64,000 nt of DNA from Verrucomicrobiaceae bacterium (GTDB taxonomy: Bacteria > Verrucomicrobiota > Verrucomicrobiia > Verrucomicrobiales > Verrucomicrobiaceae): positions 1 to 64,000 of the forward strand of contig JAIXSY010000055.1 of NCBI GenBank assembly GCA_027484445.1. The letters are read 5' to 3'. The notes under the pieces are model-generated. The model had not been told where the DNA came from. It saw only the letters and a list, made by a program, of their open reading frames with translations, and searched no databases. Numbering within the stretch: position 1 is the first letter of the stretch; the number at the start of each line of letters is the position of its first letter. A program made the position numbers and the translations under genes. This document shows, one piece after another, positions 16,796 to 24,586 of this stretch.

Positions 16796-16820
16796 AAAGC
16801 CCCGCCCCAAGCGGGGCTTT
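16796..16820 (+). terminator. rho-independent terminator after rpsF
   Basis: AAAGCCCCGC, loop CCCAA, GCGGGGCTTT, then GCTTTT: a perfect 10-bp GC-rich stem 25 bp after the rpsF stop, closing the prs-rplY-pth-rpsF cluster. Confidence 0.9.
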
Positions 16821-16878
16821 GCTTTTGTGCAGGTGCACGTCGTGATGGCCTTCGGCACTTTGCTCCTCTTCCCAAGAC

Positions 16879-18300
16879 TCAGTCCTTCGGATCGGCAACT
16901 GAGGCGTCATTCCCGCTCTCAGAGCTCAAGGCCCTGCGACGCGTAAATCGAAGCTGGTGCACCCTGCGGGCATCTGCCTTTGTTGTCACCACATCATAAC
17001 CGGCAATGGATACCCGCTCTCCCACTTTGGGCAGATGCCCCAGCAGGTGCGTCATGTAACCGCCGATGGTCGTGACCTCTTCGCTTTCAATTTCAAGGCC
17101 CGCATGTTCGGCGAGTTCATAAAGGTTCAACGTGCCCTCCACCTCGAAGCTGTGTTCATCGATTCGGCGGAATTCACTCACTTCTTGGTCGAATTCATCC
17201 TGGATGTCTCCCACGATCTCCTCGACAACATTGTCCAAGGTCACGATGCCCACTGCACCGCCATACTCATCGACCGCTAGTGCCATATGGGCGTGTTTTT
17301 CGAGGAAGAACTGCAGCAGCTTATCGATGGGCATCATCTCAGGCACCATGGGCAGTTCACGGCAGATTTGCTTCAAGTCTCCCTCCGATTGATTGGCGAG
17401 GGGCAGCAAGTCCTTGATGTGAATCATGCCCAAACTCTGGTCCAAGTGGCCCTCCACCAGAGGATAGCGAGTGTGCTGGTGCTTGACCGCGCGGGCCAGA
17501 TTCGCCTGGAAGGTGTCTTTGACATCCAAGGAAATCACCGCGTTTCTCGGCGTCATCACATCCCGAACGCATCGGTCATTCAGCCCGAGTGCATTCAACA
17601 AGATGTCTTTTTCGGTCTCCGTCACTTCCTTGGACTTTTGACTCTCCGCCACGATGTGTCGGAGTTCTTCCTCACTGTGCGCGATCTCGCTTTCCGTGGC
17701 GGGTTCCACTTTGAAGATCAGCTTTAGCAGCCAATTGGCAGTGCCATTCAGCACCCAGATGGCTGGCCGGAACAAGGTGTAGAAAAACTGCAAAGGGCCG
17801 CTGACGAAAAGCGTGGTGCTCAAGGACTTGCGAATGGCCAAAGACTTTGGCGTGAGTTCGCCCAAGACCACATGCAGAAAGGTCACCAAAGTGAAGCTCA
17901 AGCCAATGGAGACTGAGCTCAAAATGGCCTCATCTTGAACACCCATGCTTTTCATCAAAGGCTGCACGAGCTGTGCCACCAGCGGCTCTGCCACCATGCC
18001 CAAGGCAATGCTGGCCAGCGTGATGCCAAGCTGAGTGGCAGAGAGGTACCCATCCAAATTTCGAAGTGCCTGACGTGCACGAGCCGCTGGCCGACTGCCT
18101 TCATCGATCAACTCATCCAACTGAGTGCTGCGCACCTTCACAATCGCGAATTCAGCGGCCACGAAGAAGGCATTCAGCAAGACAAAGAACATGACCGCCC
18201 CGAACGAGCCCAAGAGACCTAAGGGAGTCATGTCTTCGGCAGCATGAGCTGCCGTATTGAAAGCGAGAAGCGTGCAGGAATCCATCAGGCTTAGAGGCAT
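16879..18300 (-). CDS. CNNM/CorC-type membrane protein with CBS pair (HlyC/CorC family)
   Basis: 473 residues. A DUF21/CNNM transmembrane domain (about 28-215) begins with FVLLNAFFVAAEFAIVKVR and includes GYLSATQLGITLASIALG. It is followed by a CBS pair (about 240-360, with VRDVMTPRNAV and AVDEYGGAVGIVTLDNVVEEIVG) and a C-terminal CorC_HlyC domain (about 370-450). Members are linked to magnesium, cobalt or sodium/magnesium efflux; older annotation as haemolysin is misleading. An intact inner-membrane protein. It is convergent with rpsF and 18 bp downstream of the FmdB-type gene on the same strand. Confidence 0.92.
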   Translation of the reverse strand: MPLSLMDSCTLLAFNTAAHAAEDMTPLGLLGSFGAVMFFVLLNAFFVAAEFAIVKVRSTQLDELIDEGSRPAARARQALRNLDGYLSATQLGITLASIALGMVAEPLVAQLVQPLMKSMGVQDEAILSSVSIGLSFTLVTFLHVVLGELTPKSLAIRKSLSTTLFVSGPLQFFYTLFRPAIWVLNGTANWLLKLIFKVEPATESEIAHSEEELRHIVAESQKSKEVTETEKDILLNALGLNDRCVRDVMTPRNAVISLDVKDTFQANLARAVKHQHTRYPLVEGHLDQSLGMIHIKDLLPLANQSEGDLKQICRELPMVPEMMPIDKLLQFFLEKHAHMALAVDEYGGAVGIVTLDNVVEEIVGDIQDEFDQEVSEFRRIDEHSFEVEGTLNLYELAEHAGLEIESEEVTTIGGYMTHLLGHLPKVGERVSIAGYDVVTTKADARRVHQLRFTRRRALSSESGNDASVADPKD

Positions 18301-18318
18301 GGAATTGCCTCCGATTGG

Positions 18319-18570
18319 CTACAGCTTTTCATAACTGCCATCGCAACGCTTTTCTAGGATCGTGAAACCTGCTTTTTTTGCATCAGAGACAGACACGGGC
18401 TTCGTGATCTTTGGCACCGAAAAGCTGCTCAGCACCTTGCGAACCGGACGTCGGCAGAGGGGACAGTGCGTCAAAGGCTCTCGATCGATTGGCCGCCGCA
18501 AATCAAATCCCTTTCGGCAGCGCAAGCAGCCTTCTTCTGGGTTTTCAGCGATGTATGAGTAAGTCGGCAA
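18319..18570 (-). CDS. FmdB-type zinc-ribbon protein
   Basis: 83 residues from a TTG start at 18570. I chose it because FmdB-family proteins begin M-P-T-Y-x-Y and this gives (M)PTYSYIAEN, whereas the upstream ATG at 18675 adds 35 residues without family character. Two Cys pairs, CLRC and CPLC, form a zinc ribbon; RPVRKVLSSF follows as in FmdB. The function of these small regulatory-type proteins is not established. It ends 18 bp before the CNNM gene start and is about 150 bp after rpsN, all on the minus strand. Confidence 0.75.
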   Translation of the reverse strand: MPTYSYIAENPEEGCLRCRKGFDLRRPIDREPLTHCPLCRRPVRKVLSSFSVPKITKPVSVSDAKKAGFTILEKRCDGSYEKL

Positions 18571-18673
18571 GGCGAGTCTAGGTAAGCATTCACTCTTCCA
18601 TTCACAGTTCGTTGGAAAGAATCTCACACTCAAAACGGGCCAACGCTGAGAGAAAATTATCCCCGAACAAAAC

Positions 18674-18707
18674 AACGAAACCCAGGGTTGAACCTGGGCT
18701 CGTCGTT
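18674..18707 (-). terminator. terminator downstream of rpsN
   Basis: A two-part stem on the minus strand: AACGA...TCGTT outer arms and CCCAGG/CCTGGG inner arms with a six-base loop, followed on that strand by a T-rich stretch (TTTTGTTC). It lies 20 bp beyond the rpsN stop. Confidence 0.65.
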
Positions 18708-18726
18708 CAAAATCAAAGAGGACGTT

Positions 18727-18996
18727 TTACCAGCTGGATTTGGTCACGCCTGGAATGAGACCTGCGGAAGCCATTTCACGGAATGTCATACGAGACATTT
18801 GGAAGCGACGGATGAAAGCGCGGCGACGTCCCGAAACACGGCAACGATTGGTCAGTCTCGTCGGACTAGCGTCACGAGGAAGCATCGTGAGACCGACGTA
18901 GTCATGATTTGCCTTCAACTCCGCACGGAGTTTGGCATATTTGTTCACAGTGTTTTGTTTGCGTTTTTCGCGTTCGAGCCAGCAAGTTTTAGCCAT
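18727..18996 (-). CDS. rpsN: 30S ribosomal protein S14 (zinc-free type)
   Basis: 89 residues from ATG 18996; the frame extends upstream to 19059 but MAKTCWLEREKRK is the canonical S14 N-terminus. It contains LPRDASPTRLTNRCRVSGRRR and FQMSRMTFREMASAGLIPGVTKSSW, the conserved 3'-half of S14. It lacks the CxxC...CxxC zinc ribbon of the short form, so it is the long C-minus type. It stands outside any ribosomal-protein operon here, next to an FmdB-like zinc ribbon gene, which fits either the only S14 of the genome or a zinc-sparing paralogue. Confidence 0.93.
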   Translation of the reverse strand: MAKTCWLEREKRKQNTVNKYAKLRAELKANHDYVGLTMLPRDASPTRLTNRCRVSGRRRAFIRRFQMSRMTFREMASAGLIPGVTKSSW

Positions 18997-19085
18997 AATT
19001 GGGAAAACAAAATGCCGACTCAATCCATGATTGCAACGCAAAATTTTACTAGCGCTCACAAAGAGACAGTTTTATTCATGAAGCC

Positions 19086-19163
19086 ATGTTCACTGGAATG
19101 CTGATCGCCGTTTTCTTCCTTACCGTGGGTGTCATCGTCTTCACCTACCTGCAGAAGGCTTAA
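19086..19163 (+). CDS. 25-residue putative membrane peptide
   Basis: A short frame, ATG 19086 to TAA 19163, encoding one clean hydrophobic helix flanked by short polar ends (MFTGMLIAVFFLTVGVIVFT then YLQKA). The pattern, one transmembrane helix with a positive C-terminal end, is that of small membrane proteins. It is divergent from rpsN and convergent with the phosphodiesterase gene. No similar protein is recognised, and chance cannot be excluded for a frame this short. Confidence 0.4.
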   Translation: MFTGMLIAVFFLTVGVIVFTYLQKA

Positions 19164-19197
19164 TCTCCAAGATCTCGGTTCATAGCCGAAATTCTTG

Positions 19198-20571
19198 TCA
19201 TGGCTTGATGCACGCGAGCAGGTGTTTGCAAACTGTGTCCGCTGACACAGACTTTTGAGCCTGTAGCGTTTTCATGGGGCCGATCAAGACTGGCCAATCG
19301 AGAAGATCTTCTGGCACACGGCCATGGCTGCCGCGAACTAACCCTGCATCCAAAGGAATCACATCCATCAGGTAGCGAAAGCCGAGTTTTTTCTGCAAAA
19401 GACGCATCGCTAGTTTCAGTTTGGGGAAACTTAATGCTGGATCGAGAAAAAGCTCCGCAGGGTCATAGCCGCACTTGCGATGAATATCGACACAGCGTGC
19501 AAAGTCTGGGGCTCGCGCGTCGTCTTCCCAGTAGTAATAAGTGAACCAACTGCGCTGGTCCGCGATGACGATGAAGTCGCCGCTGCGCTCATGGTCCAGG
19601 CGATGAAACGTTTTCTCCACACGCCCGAGCACCTGCTGGACTCCAGGCGTGGATTCCAAGACCTGACGCACCTGATCCGCCAAGGAAGGATCGTTCAGGT
19701 AAACATGAGCGACTTGATGGTCTGCAATCGCAAAGGCTTTCGATCCACCAAGATCCAAGGTCTCGCGACCGAGTTCATCTTTGATCGATAACCATCCCTT
19801 AGCCCGAAAGACTCGGTTCAAATGCACGGGGTGATCCACGTCCGTGATGCCGTATTCGGAAAGCAGAATGACCTGAATGCCGCGCCCTTCATAAAACTGA
19901 AGGAGGCCTCCGACCACTTCATCAATCTGGCGGAGATCATCTTGAATCAGATCCATGCGCAAGCCGACGCGTTGCAGATTGTAATCCAGATGCGGGAGAT
20001 AAACGAGACTGAGCGTGGGCCAGTGTTTTTCTTCGATCCAGCGTGCGCTGGCAGCGATCCACCGGGAAGATTCAATGCCTGACGCAGGCCCCCAAAAGTG
20101 CCTGAAGGGAAACTCGCCAAGGTCACGCTTCAGCCTCTCCCTGAGCCCCATCGGCTGCGTGTGAATGTCAAAAACCTTACTCCCATCGCTAAGATAAAGC
20201 GGGCGTGGCGTGACGGCGAAATCGGCCGTGGAATGCATGTTGTACCACCAAAAAACCTTCGCGCAGGTAAACTCTGGATCTGACGCACGCAGCATGTCCC
20301 ACAGTTTGGGAGCCTGGATGAGCTGTTCAGGCTGCTTCCAGAAACGATGCTCGGCATAGTCACGGTCATACCACCCATTCGCCACGATGCCGTGCTCACG
20401 GGGCATTTTGCCAGTCATGTAGGTGGCCTGTGCTGTGCAGGTCACGGCAGGCACGACAGGCTCGATAACCGTGCTCTGCATCCGCTGCATGTAAGCGCGT
20501 ATCGCAGGGGTAGAGTCGCCGATAAGTCTGGGAGTCAGACCCACGACGTTCAAAATGGCGGTGCGAGGCAT
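19198..20571 (-). CDS. type I phosphodiesterase / nucleotide pyrophosphatase family protein
   Basis: 457 residues from ATG 20571 (MPRTAILNVVGLTPRLIGD); the upstream ATG at 20610 adds an unconvincing leader. It has the alkaline-phosphatase-superfamily layout of PF01663: PAVTCTAQATYMTGKMPREH with the presumed Thr nucleophile at about 44, then ILLSEYGITDVDHPVHLN carrying metal ligands, and a late GSHGRVPED His segment. No signal peptide, so it is probably cytoplasmic. It likely cleaves phosphodiester or pyrophosphate bonds in a small molecule; the substrate is unknown. Confidence 0.88.
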   Translation of the reverse strand: MPRTAILNVVGLTPRLIGDSTPAIRAYMQRMQSTVIEPVVPAVTCTAQATYMTGKMPREHGIVANGWYDRDYAEHRFWKQPEQLIQAPKLWDMLRASDPEFTCAKVFWWYNMHSTADFAVTPRPLYLSDGSKVFDIHTQPMGLRERLKRDLGEFPFRHFWGPASGIESSRWIAASARWIEEKHWPTLSLVYLPHLDYNLQRVGLRMDLIQDDLRQIDEVVGGLLQFYEGRGIQVILLSEYGITDVDHPVHLNRVFRAKGWLSIKDELGRETLDLGGSKAFAIADHQVAHVYLNDPSLADQVRQVLESTPGVQQVLGRVEKTFHRLDHERSGDFIVIADQRSWFTYYYWEDDARAPDFARCVDIHRKCGYDPAELFLDPALSFPKLKLAMRLLQKKLGFRYLMDVIPLDAGLVRGSHGRVPEDLLDWPVLIGPMKTLQAQKSVSADTVCKHLLACIKP

Positions 20572-20624
20572 GGCTTGACTGAGGAAAGCGGGGCGAGGAG
20601 CGTCAAGCACAGCCTGCCAAGAAT

Positions 20625-20861
20625 CTAGGGCCTCGAAAAGCAGAACTCATTCATCTTGCGGCCAAGACTGCTGGAAATGCGCCAAGTTTTGACCCGCGAT
20701 CCTGCCTGGGCCATGATGCTGCCGCCGAGGTCACCGACGCGCACTTCAGCTCCCGGCTGAGCAACTTTGCTGAGAAAAATGAGGCTAGCCAGCCGTGGAC
20801 AGCACTCCTTGGCCTCCAAGGAGAGAAAAAGAGCCGACAAGAAGCACAAATGGACCTTCAT
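20625..20861 (-). CDS. small secreted hypothetical protein
   Basis: 78 residues from ATG 20861, beginning with a plausible signal peptide (MKVHLCFLSALFLSLEA). The remainder, including VAQPGAEVRVGDLGGSIMAQ, looks like a short beta-rich domain. I do not recognise it. It lies upstream of the phosphodiesterase on the same strand (53 bp apart) and divergent from the cNMP-binding gene. It may be real, but the frame is short. Confidence 0.4.
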   Translation of the reverse strand: MKVHLCFLSALFLSLEAKECCPRLASLIFLSKVAQPGAEVRVGDLGGSIMAQAGSRVKTWRISSSLGRKMNEFCFSRP

Positions 20862-20968
20862 GGAAGCCCCCGAAGCCAAGGCAGCATGAAGTCTCCTTTC
20901 TGGAAATCTTTTTGCAAAGGCTTGCCTTCCCGAATGGCTCAACCTAGAAAGCGAAATTCTCTTTATTT

Positions 20969-21427
20969 ATGAGCGCAGACTTTTCTACCCCACAAATTCC
21001 AGCCCTTGGCATCATGGAACCCCTCGGAGATGAGGATCGTGATATCCTCAGCGGTTACGGTGAGTTCCGCCCCGTGCAGGCTGGCAGCCATCTGATCGAA
21101 GAAGGCAGCGTGCAGACAGGGCTGTGCTTCATCATCAGTGGTAAATTGCACGCCACAGCCATGCGCGGAGGCCACAAGGTTCTTCTCGGCAGCGTGGGCA
21201 CTGGCGAAACTGTGGGCGAGATCAATCTGCTCGATCCATCTGCGGCGAGTGCCACGGTGACTGCTGTGGAGTTTAGCCAAGTCTGGTACATCGACTCCAA
21301 GAGCCTGGAATCCTACATCAATGAATACCCACGCGCAGCCGCTTGGCTGCTCATCGGGGTAGGCAAAACCATCGCTCGCCGCCTGCGCTCGGTGAATGAG
21401 AAGATCGCCAGCTTCTACGGCGGCTGA
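20969..21427 (+). CDS. cyclic-nucleotide-binding domain protein
   Basis: 152 residues: a single cNMP-binding beta-roll (about 15-130) with the hairpin IISGKLHATA and the phosphate-binding-cassette-like segment GETVGEINLLDPSAASATVTA. The cassette keeps G-E but has Ser-Ala-Ala in place of the R-S-A of CRP, so ligand binding is uncertain. There is no DNA-binding domain, hence it is probably a stand-alone sensor or adaptor. The C-terminal helix is short. It is followed by a strong terminator and is therefore monocistronic. Confidence 0.88.
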   Translation: MSADFSTPQIPALGIMEPLGDEDRDILSGYGEFRPVQAGSHLIEEGSVQTGLCFIISGKLHATAMRGGHKVLLGSVGTGETVGEINLLDPSAASATVTAVEFSQVWYIDSKSLESYINEYPRAAAWLLIGVGKTIARRLRSVNEKIASFYGG

Positions 21428-21454
21428 TCCTCCCCATCATGTTTCTTTCAAAAG

Positions 21455-21478
21455 AGCCTGGAAGCCTTCTTCCAGGCT
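21455..21478 (+). terminator. rho-independent terminator
   Basis: AGCCTGGAAG, loop CCTT, CTTCCAGGCT, then TTTTTC: a perfect 10-bp stem, 28 bp after the cNMP-binding gene stop and just before the stop of the convergent M16 peptidase gene. Confidence 0.9.
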
Positions 21479-21481
21479 TTT

Positions 21482-24130
21482 TCATGAGTCCGTCTGGGGC
21501 AAGACCCGAACCACGAAAGCTTGCTTGGTCTGCAAATACCTCTGGGTCACGCGCTGGATATCCTTGGCCGTGATGGCAGCGATCTTCTCCGGCAAGGATT
21601 GGTAGTGCTCCAACCCAAGCCCGTTTAGCTCTGACCATGCATAAGCATCCGCCAAGCTAGCATTGCCCTGCTGCATTCTTAGCCATTGAGATCTCCAGGC
21701 TGTTTTCGCACGTTCCAGTTCAGCTGCGGTCAGGCCTTTTTTGGCAAGATCCGCAATGAGACGCAGCACCTCCGCCTGAGCGAGATCCACGCGCTTCGGG
21801 TCGGTGCCGACGTAGAAGTAAAACGCGCCAGCCCCTAAAGCCGCAAACTGCTGAGCCCCGACATAATAGGCGAGACCCAGTTCTTCACGAATGCGATTGA
21901 ACAATCGACTGCCCATGTCACTGCAAGCTTCATCCACCAAGGTCAGCGCATGAGCATCGGGATGATGCAGACCCACACTGCGAAAACCAATCACCACGAC
22001 CGCTTGCTCCTTCTCCATGCGGATTTCATGGCAGCCAGGAGTCTGCTTGGGCAAAGAAGGCTGTGTCGCGATGCTGCGGCGTCGGCCTTTGGATAGCTTG
22101 AGCAGAGCCTTTTCGATCTGCCGTCGTAGGGTCTGTGCCTGAACATCACCAACAATGCTGATGACTCCATTGGCCCCCGTGATGGATTCACTGAGCATGG
22201 CTTTGCAATCCTGAACACGCAGTGAACTCACGGAACTTTCTGAGCCGAGCGCCGTGCGTGCGAAGGATTGTCCGGCAAAGATCTCCGCGCGAGCACGGCG
22301 CAAGGCGACCGTGAGGGGATCTTCCTTCTCTTCCTGAATTTGGGCCAGTTGCCGCGCGCGCACCTTTTCCAACTCAGCCGCTGGCAGCTTGGCGTGAAGC
22401 AAAAGATCCGCCAGAAGATCAATCCCGATCGCCTCATCACCACGCATGACATCAGCTCCCAGCATGTAGCGATGCGCGTCTGCCTGACAGAGGAGGCCGC
22501 CGCCTAAGTTTTCCAGTTCGGTCGCGATCTGAGCCGCGCTTCGATTTTGAGTACCTTTGAGCAAAAGAGCTGATGAGATCTGCGTGACCCCTGCATTGAC
22601 ATCCGTCTCAGCAGGCACACCTGCCAGGAAACTCGCGCGCAGAGAGATGAGTGGAAGGCGTGGGTTTTCTTGAATCAGCAGTGTCAATCCGTTCTTCAAT
22701 TCGAATCGCTGTATGGGGGCACTGGCAAATTCGGTTGTTGGATTGAACGCAGACTCCTGCGGATGAGGCCCCACGGTCACGATCGACAGAGTCTCTTCAC
22801 GCAGGTATTTCCGCGCCGCATCCCGCAGATCTGCGGCGGTCAGTTGACTCAGGGTTCGCAGATACTGCTGTGGGTAATCCAGGCTGCCTGTGCTCAGCCA
22901 TCCATGCCCCAGGAGGGCAGCCTGACCTTTCGTGCTGGCCAGACTGCGAATCTGGTAGCCAAGCGTAGCACGCAGAGCTTTCGACAGCTCTTGGGCTTTC
23001 GGTCCTTTGTTTTGCATCTCCCGAACGACCTCAAGCATGGCACGCTGACAGGCATCCACTTGATCTGGAGCGCACTCCACATCCAGATTCATGACACCAC
23101 ATTCCTGAGCTCCCCAGGCACTGGCCCAGGCTGCGTGAGCGATGGCCAGCTCGTCTTTTAGTTTCAAATTCAGTCGAGAACTACGCCCACTGCCGAGCAG
23201 GAAAGCCAAAACATCCAGAGCGGGCTTATCCACATGCCCCTCTCCAGGGATCTGCCAACCGAGAGCGACATGGCTGAGCTCCGTGGCGAAGTCCTGATGG
23301 GCACGGCGCTGACCGATCTGCCGAGGCTCAACGGGCAAAATGACGGGCTCGTAGGGACGACGCTGCCATTCACCAAACATTCTCTCCACGGCAGCAAAAG
23401 TCGCTTCGGCATCCACGGCACCAGCGATGACGATGAAACAATTGTTCGGCACGTAATGGCGCTGCACGAAATTCAAAACGTCGTCACGCTTCACCTGATC
23501 AAACACTTCGCGATGGCCGATGATGGGGTGCCGCAAGGGGTGAACCCGGAAGCAGGTCGCCTGCAAAAGGTGCTGAAGCTGAGACGATGGCTCGTCATTC
23601 CCCATCGCCATTTCACGCCGGATCACGTCCTGTTCCTTGGCCAATTCAGCTGCATCAAAGCGTGAGTGACGCACCATGTCCGCAAGAATATCCAGATAAT
23701 CCTCCGTGTGCTCTGCCAAGCCATCAATCCAGTAAACCGTGCGGTTGAAAGTGGTGTAGGCATTCACATAACCTCCGCACTTCTGAATGCCAGTCGAGAT
23801 TTCCTGAGCGGTGCGCTGGAGAGTCCCTTTGAAAAGCATGTGCTCCACACAGTGCGCGAGCCCTGCTCCTGTCCATTCTTCCTCGTGAATGCTGCCCGCT
23901 TTGACCCAAATCTGCACGCTCACCAAAGGATGCTGGTGATCTTCACGCACGATGATCTCCAACCCATTCTCCAAACGATGGTGTCGAGCCTCAAGGGAAG
24001 GCACCAAGAGCGGAGCTGTAGGGGAATTCTGGTGGGGGGAACGGGCAGGCATGGGGGGCGAGGCATGGCACGGCCATCCTTCAGGGTCAAGATGGCAGGC
24101 TAAGCTTTCGCTAAGCGTTCGATGAGCCAT
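21482..24130 (-). CDS. zinc peptidase, M16 family, two-domain
   Basis: 882 residues with two tandem M16 halves. The N-terminal half has the inverted zinc motif HCVEH (His93, Glu96, His97), followed by a downstream Glu region EQDVIRREMAMGND. The second half (about 450-880) is the inactive partner with a FELKNGLTLLIQENPRLPLI opening. ATG 24130 is preceded by a strong Shine-Dalgarno (GAGGAGGT), so I kept it although an ATG at 24052 is nearer the conserved domain. No clear signal peptide. It probably degrades peptides or processes exported proteins, like pitrilysin or PqqL-type enzymes. Confidence 0.92.
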   Translation of the reverse strand: MAHRTLSESLACHLDPEGWPCHASPPMPARSPHQNSPTAPLLVPSLEARHHRLENGLEIIVREDHQHPLVSVQIWVKAGSIHEEEWTGAGLAHCVEHMLFKGTLQRTAQEISTGIQKCGGYVNAYTTFNRTVYWIDGLAEHTEDYLDILADMVRHSRFDAAELAKEQDVIRREMAMGNDEPSSQLQHLLQATCFRVHPLRHPIIGHREVFDQVKRDDVLNFVQRHYVPNNCFIVIAGAVDAEATFAAVERMFGEWQRRPYEPVILPVEPRQIGQRRAHQDFATELSHVALGWQIPGEGHVDKPALDVLAFLLGSGRSSRLNLKLKDELAIAHAAWASAWGAQECGVMNLDVECAPDQVDACQRAMLEVVREMQNKGPKAQELSKALRATLGYQIRSLASTKGQAALLGHGWLSTGSLDYPQQYLRTLSQLTAADLRDAARKYLREETLSIVTVGPHPQESAFNPTTEFASAPIQRFELKNGLTLLIQENPRLPLISLRASFLAGVPAETDVNAGVTQISSALLLKGTQNRSAAQIATELENLGGGLLCQADAHRYMLGADVMRGDEAIGIDLLADLLLHAKLPAAELEKVRARQLAQIQEEKEDPLTVALRRARAEIFAGQSFARTALGSESSVSSLRVQDCKAMLSESITGANGVISIVGDVQAQTLRRQIEKALLKLSKGRRRSIATQPSLPKQTPGCHEIRMEKEQAVVVIGFRSVGLHHPDAHALTLVDEACSDMGSRLFNRIREELGLAYYVGAQQFAALGAGAFYFYVGTDPKRVDLAQAEVLRLIADLAKKGLTAAELERAKTAWRSQWLRMQQGNASLADAYAWSELNGLGLEHYQSLPEKIAAITAKDIQRVTQRYLQTKQAFVVRVLPQTDS

Positions 24131-24155
24131 CGACCTCCTCGGGAGGATAACACAA

Positions 24156-24185
24156 AAAACCCGGCTGATGGCTCAGCCGGGTTTT
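24156..24185 (-). terminator. strong terminator (possibly bidirectional)
   Basis: AAAACCCGGCTGA, loop TGGC, TCAGCCGGGTTTT: a perfect 13-bp stem between the small secreted protein gene and the M16 gene. On the minus strand it is followed by T-rich sequence, so it ends the 24216-24485 transcript. Confidence 0.9.
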
Positions 24186-24215
24186 GCAAAACAAGTCACT
24201 GATCGAGATATCTTA

Positions 24216-24485
24216 TCAAGCCTTGGCGATGCTGGTGATTTTGCCGTGCTCGCTGTCCACTTTCACGGCTTTGCCGACGAGCTTCTCAGCTTCTTCAGCA
24301 CCTTTCGAGGAAGGAGTCAGGGTCAGAGTGGCAGCTTTGCCGGCTTTGTCTTCGACAACGATTTTCTTGGTCGCTGCATCAAAGCTCTTCAGGGTGCCTT
24401 CGTTCGTGACAACTTTTCCGCAACCTGCGTAAGCGGAACCAAGGGCCATGGCGCTGATCGCCAGAAGTGTGAATGCCTTTTTCAT
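24216..24485 (-). CDS. small secreted protein, hypothetical
   Basis: 89 residues from ATG 24485: a typical signal peptide (MKKAFTLLAISAMALGSAYA) and a short mature domain with a beta-hairpin-like KSFDAATKKIVVEDKAGKAA and TLTPSSK. The internal pattern, short strands separated by charged turns, resembles an OB- or SH3-like domain. Function unknown. It forms its own transcription unit, with a strong terminator 30 bp downstream and the PhoD-like gene divergent 101 bp upstream. High Lys/Ala codon bias suggests good expression. Confidence 0.7.
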   Translation of the reverse strand: MKKAFTLLAISAMALGSAYAGCGKVVTNEGTLKSFDAATKKIVVEDKAGKAATLTLTPSSKGAEEAEKLVGKAVKVDSEHGKITSIAKA

Positions 24486-24586
24486 GAGATGTTGATTTCT
24501 AATTGTTGGGTCTTGCAGCAAATGTTGCTGTGGACGTGAGAACGATCCTCCAGATTCGTTCGTTGCAAGACAAGAACAATTTTCTC

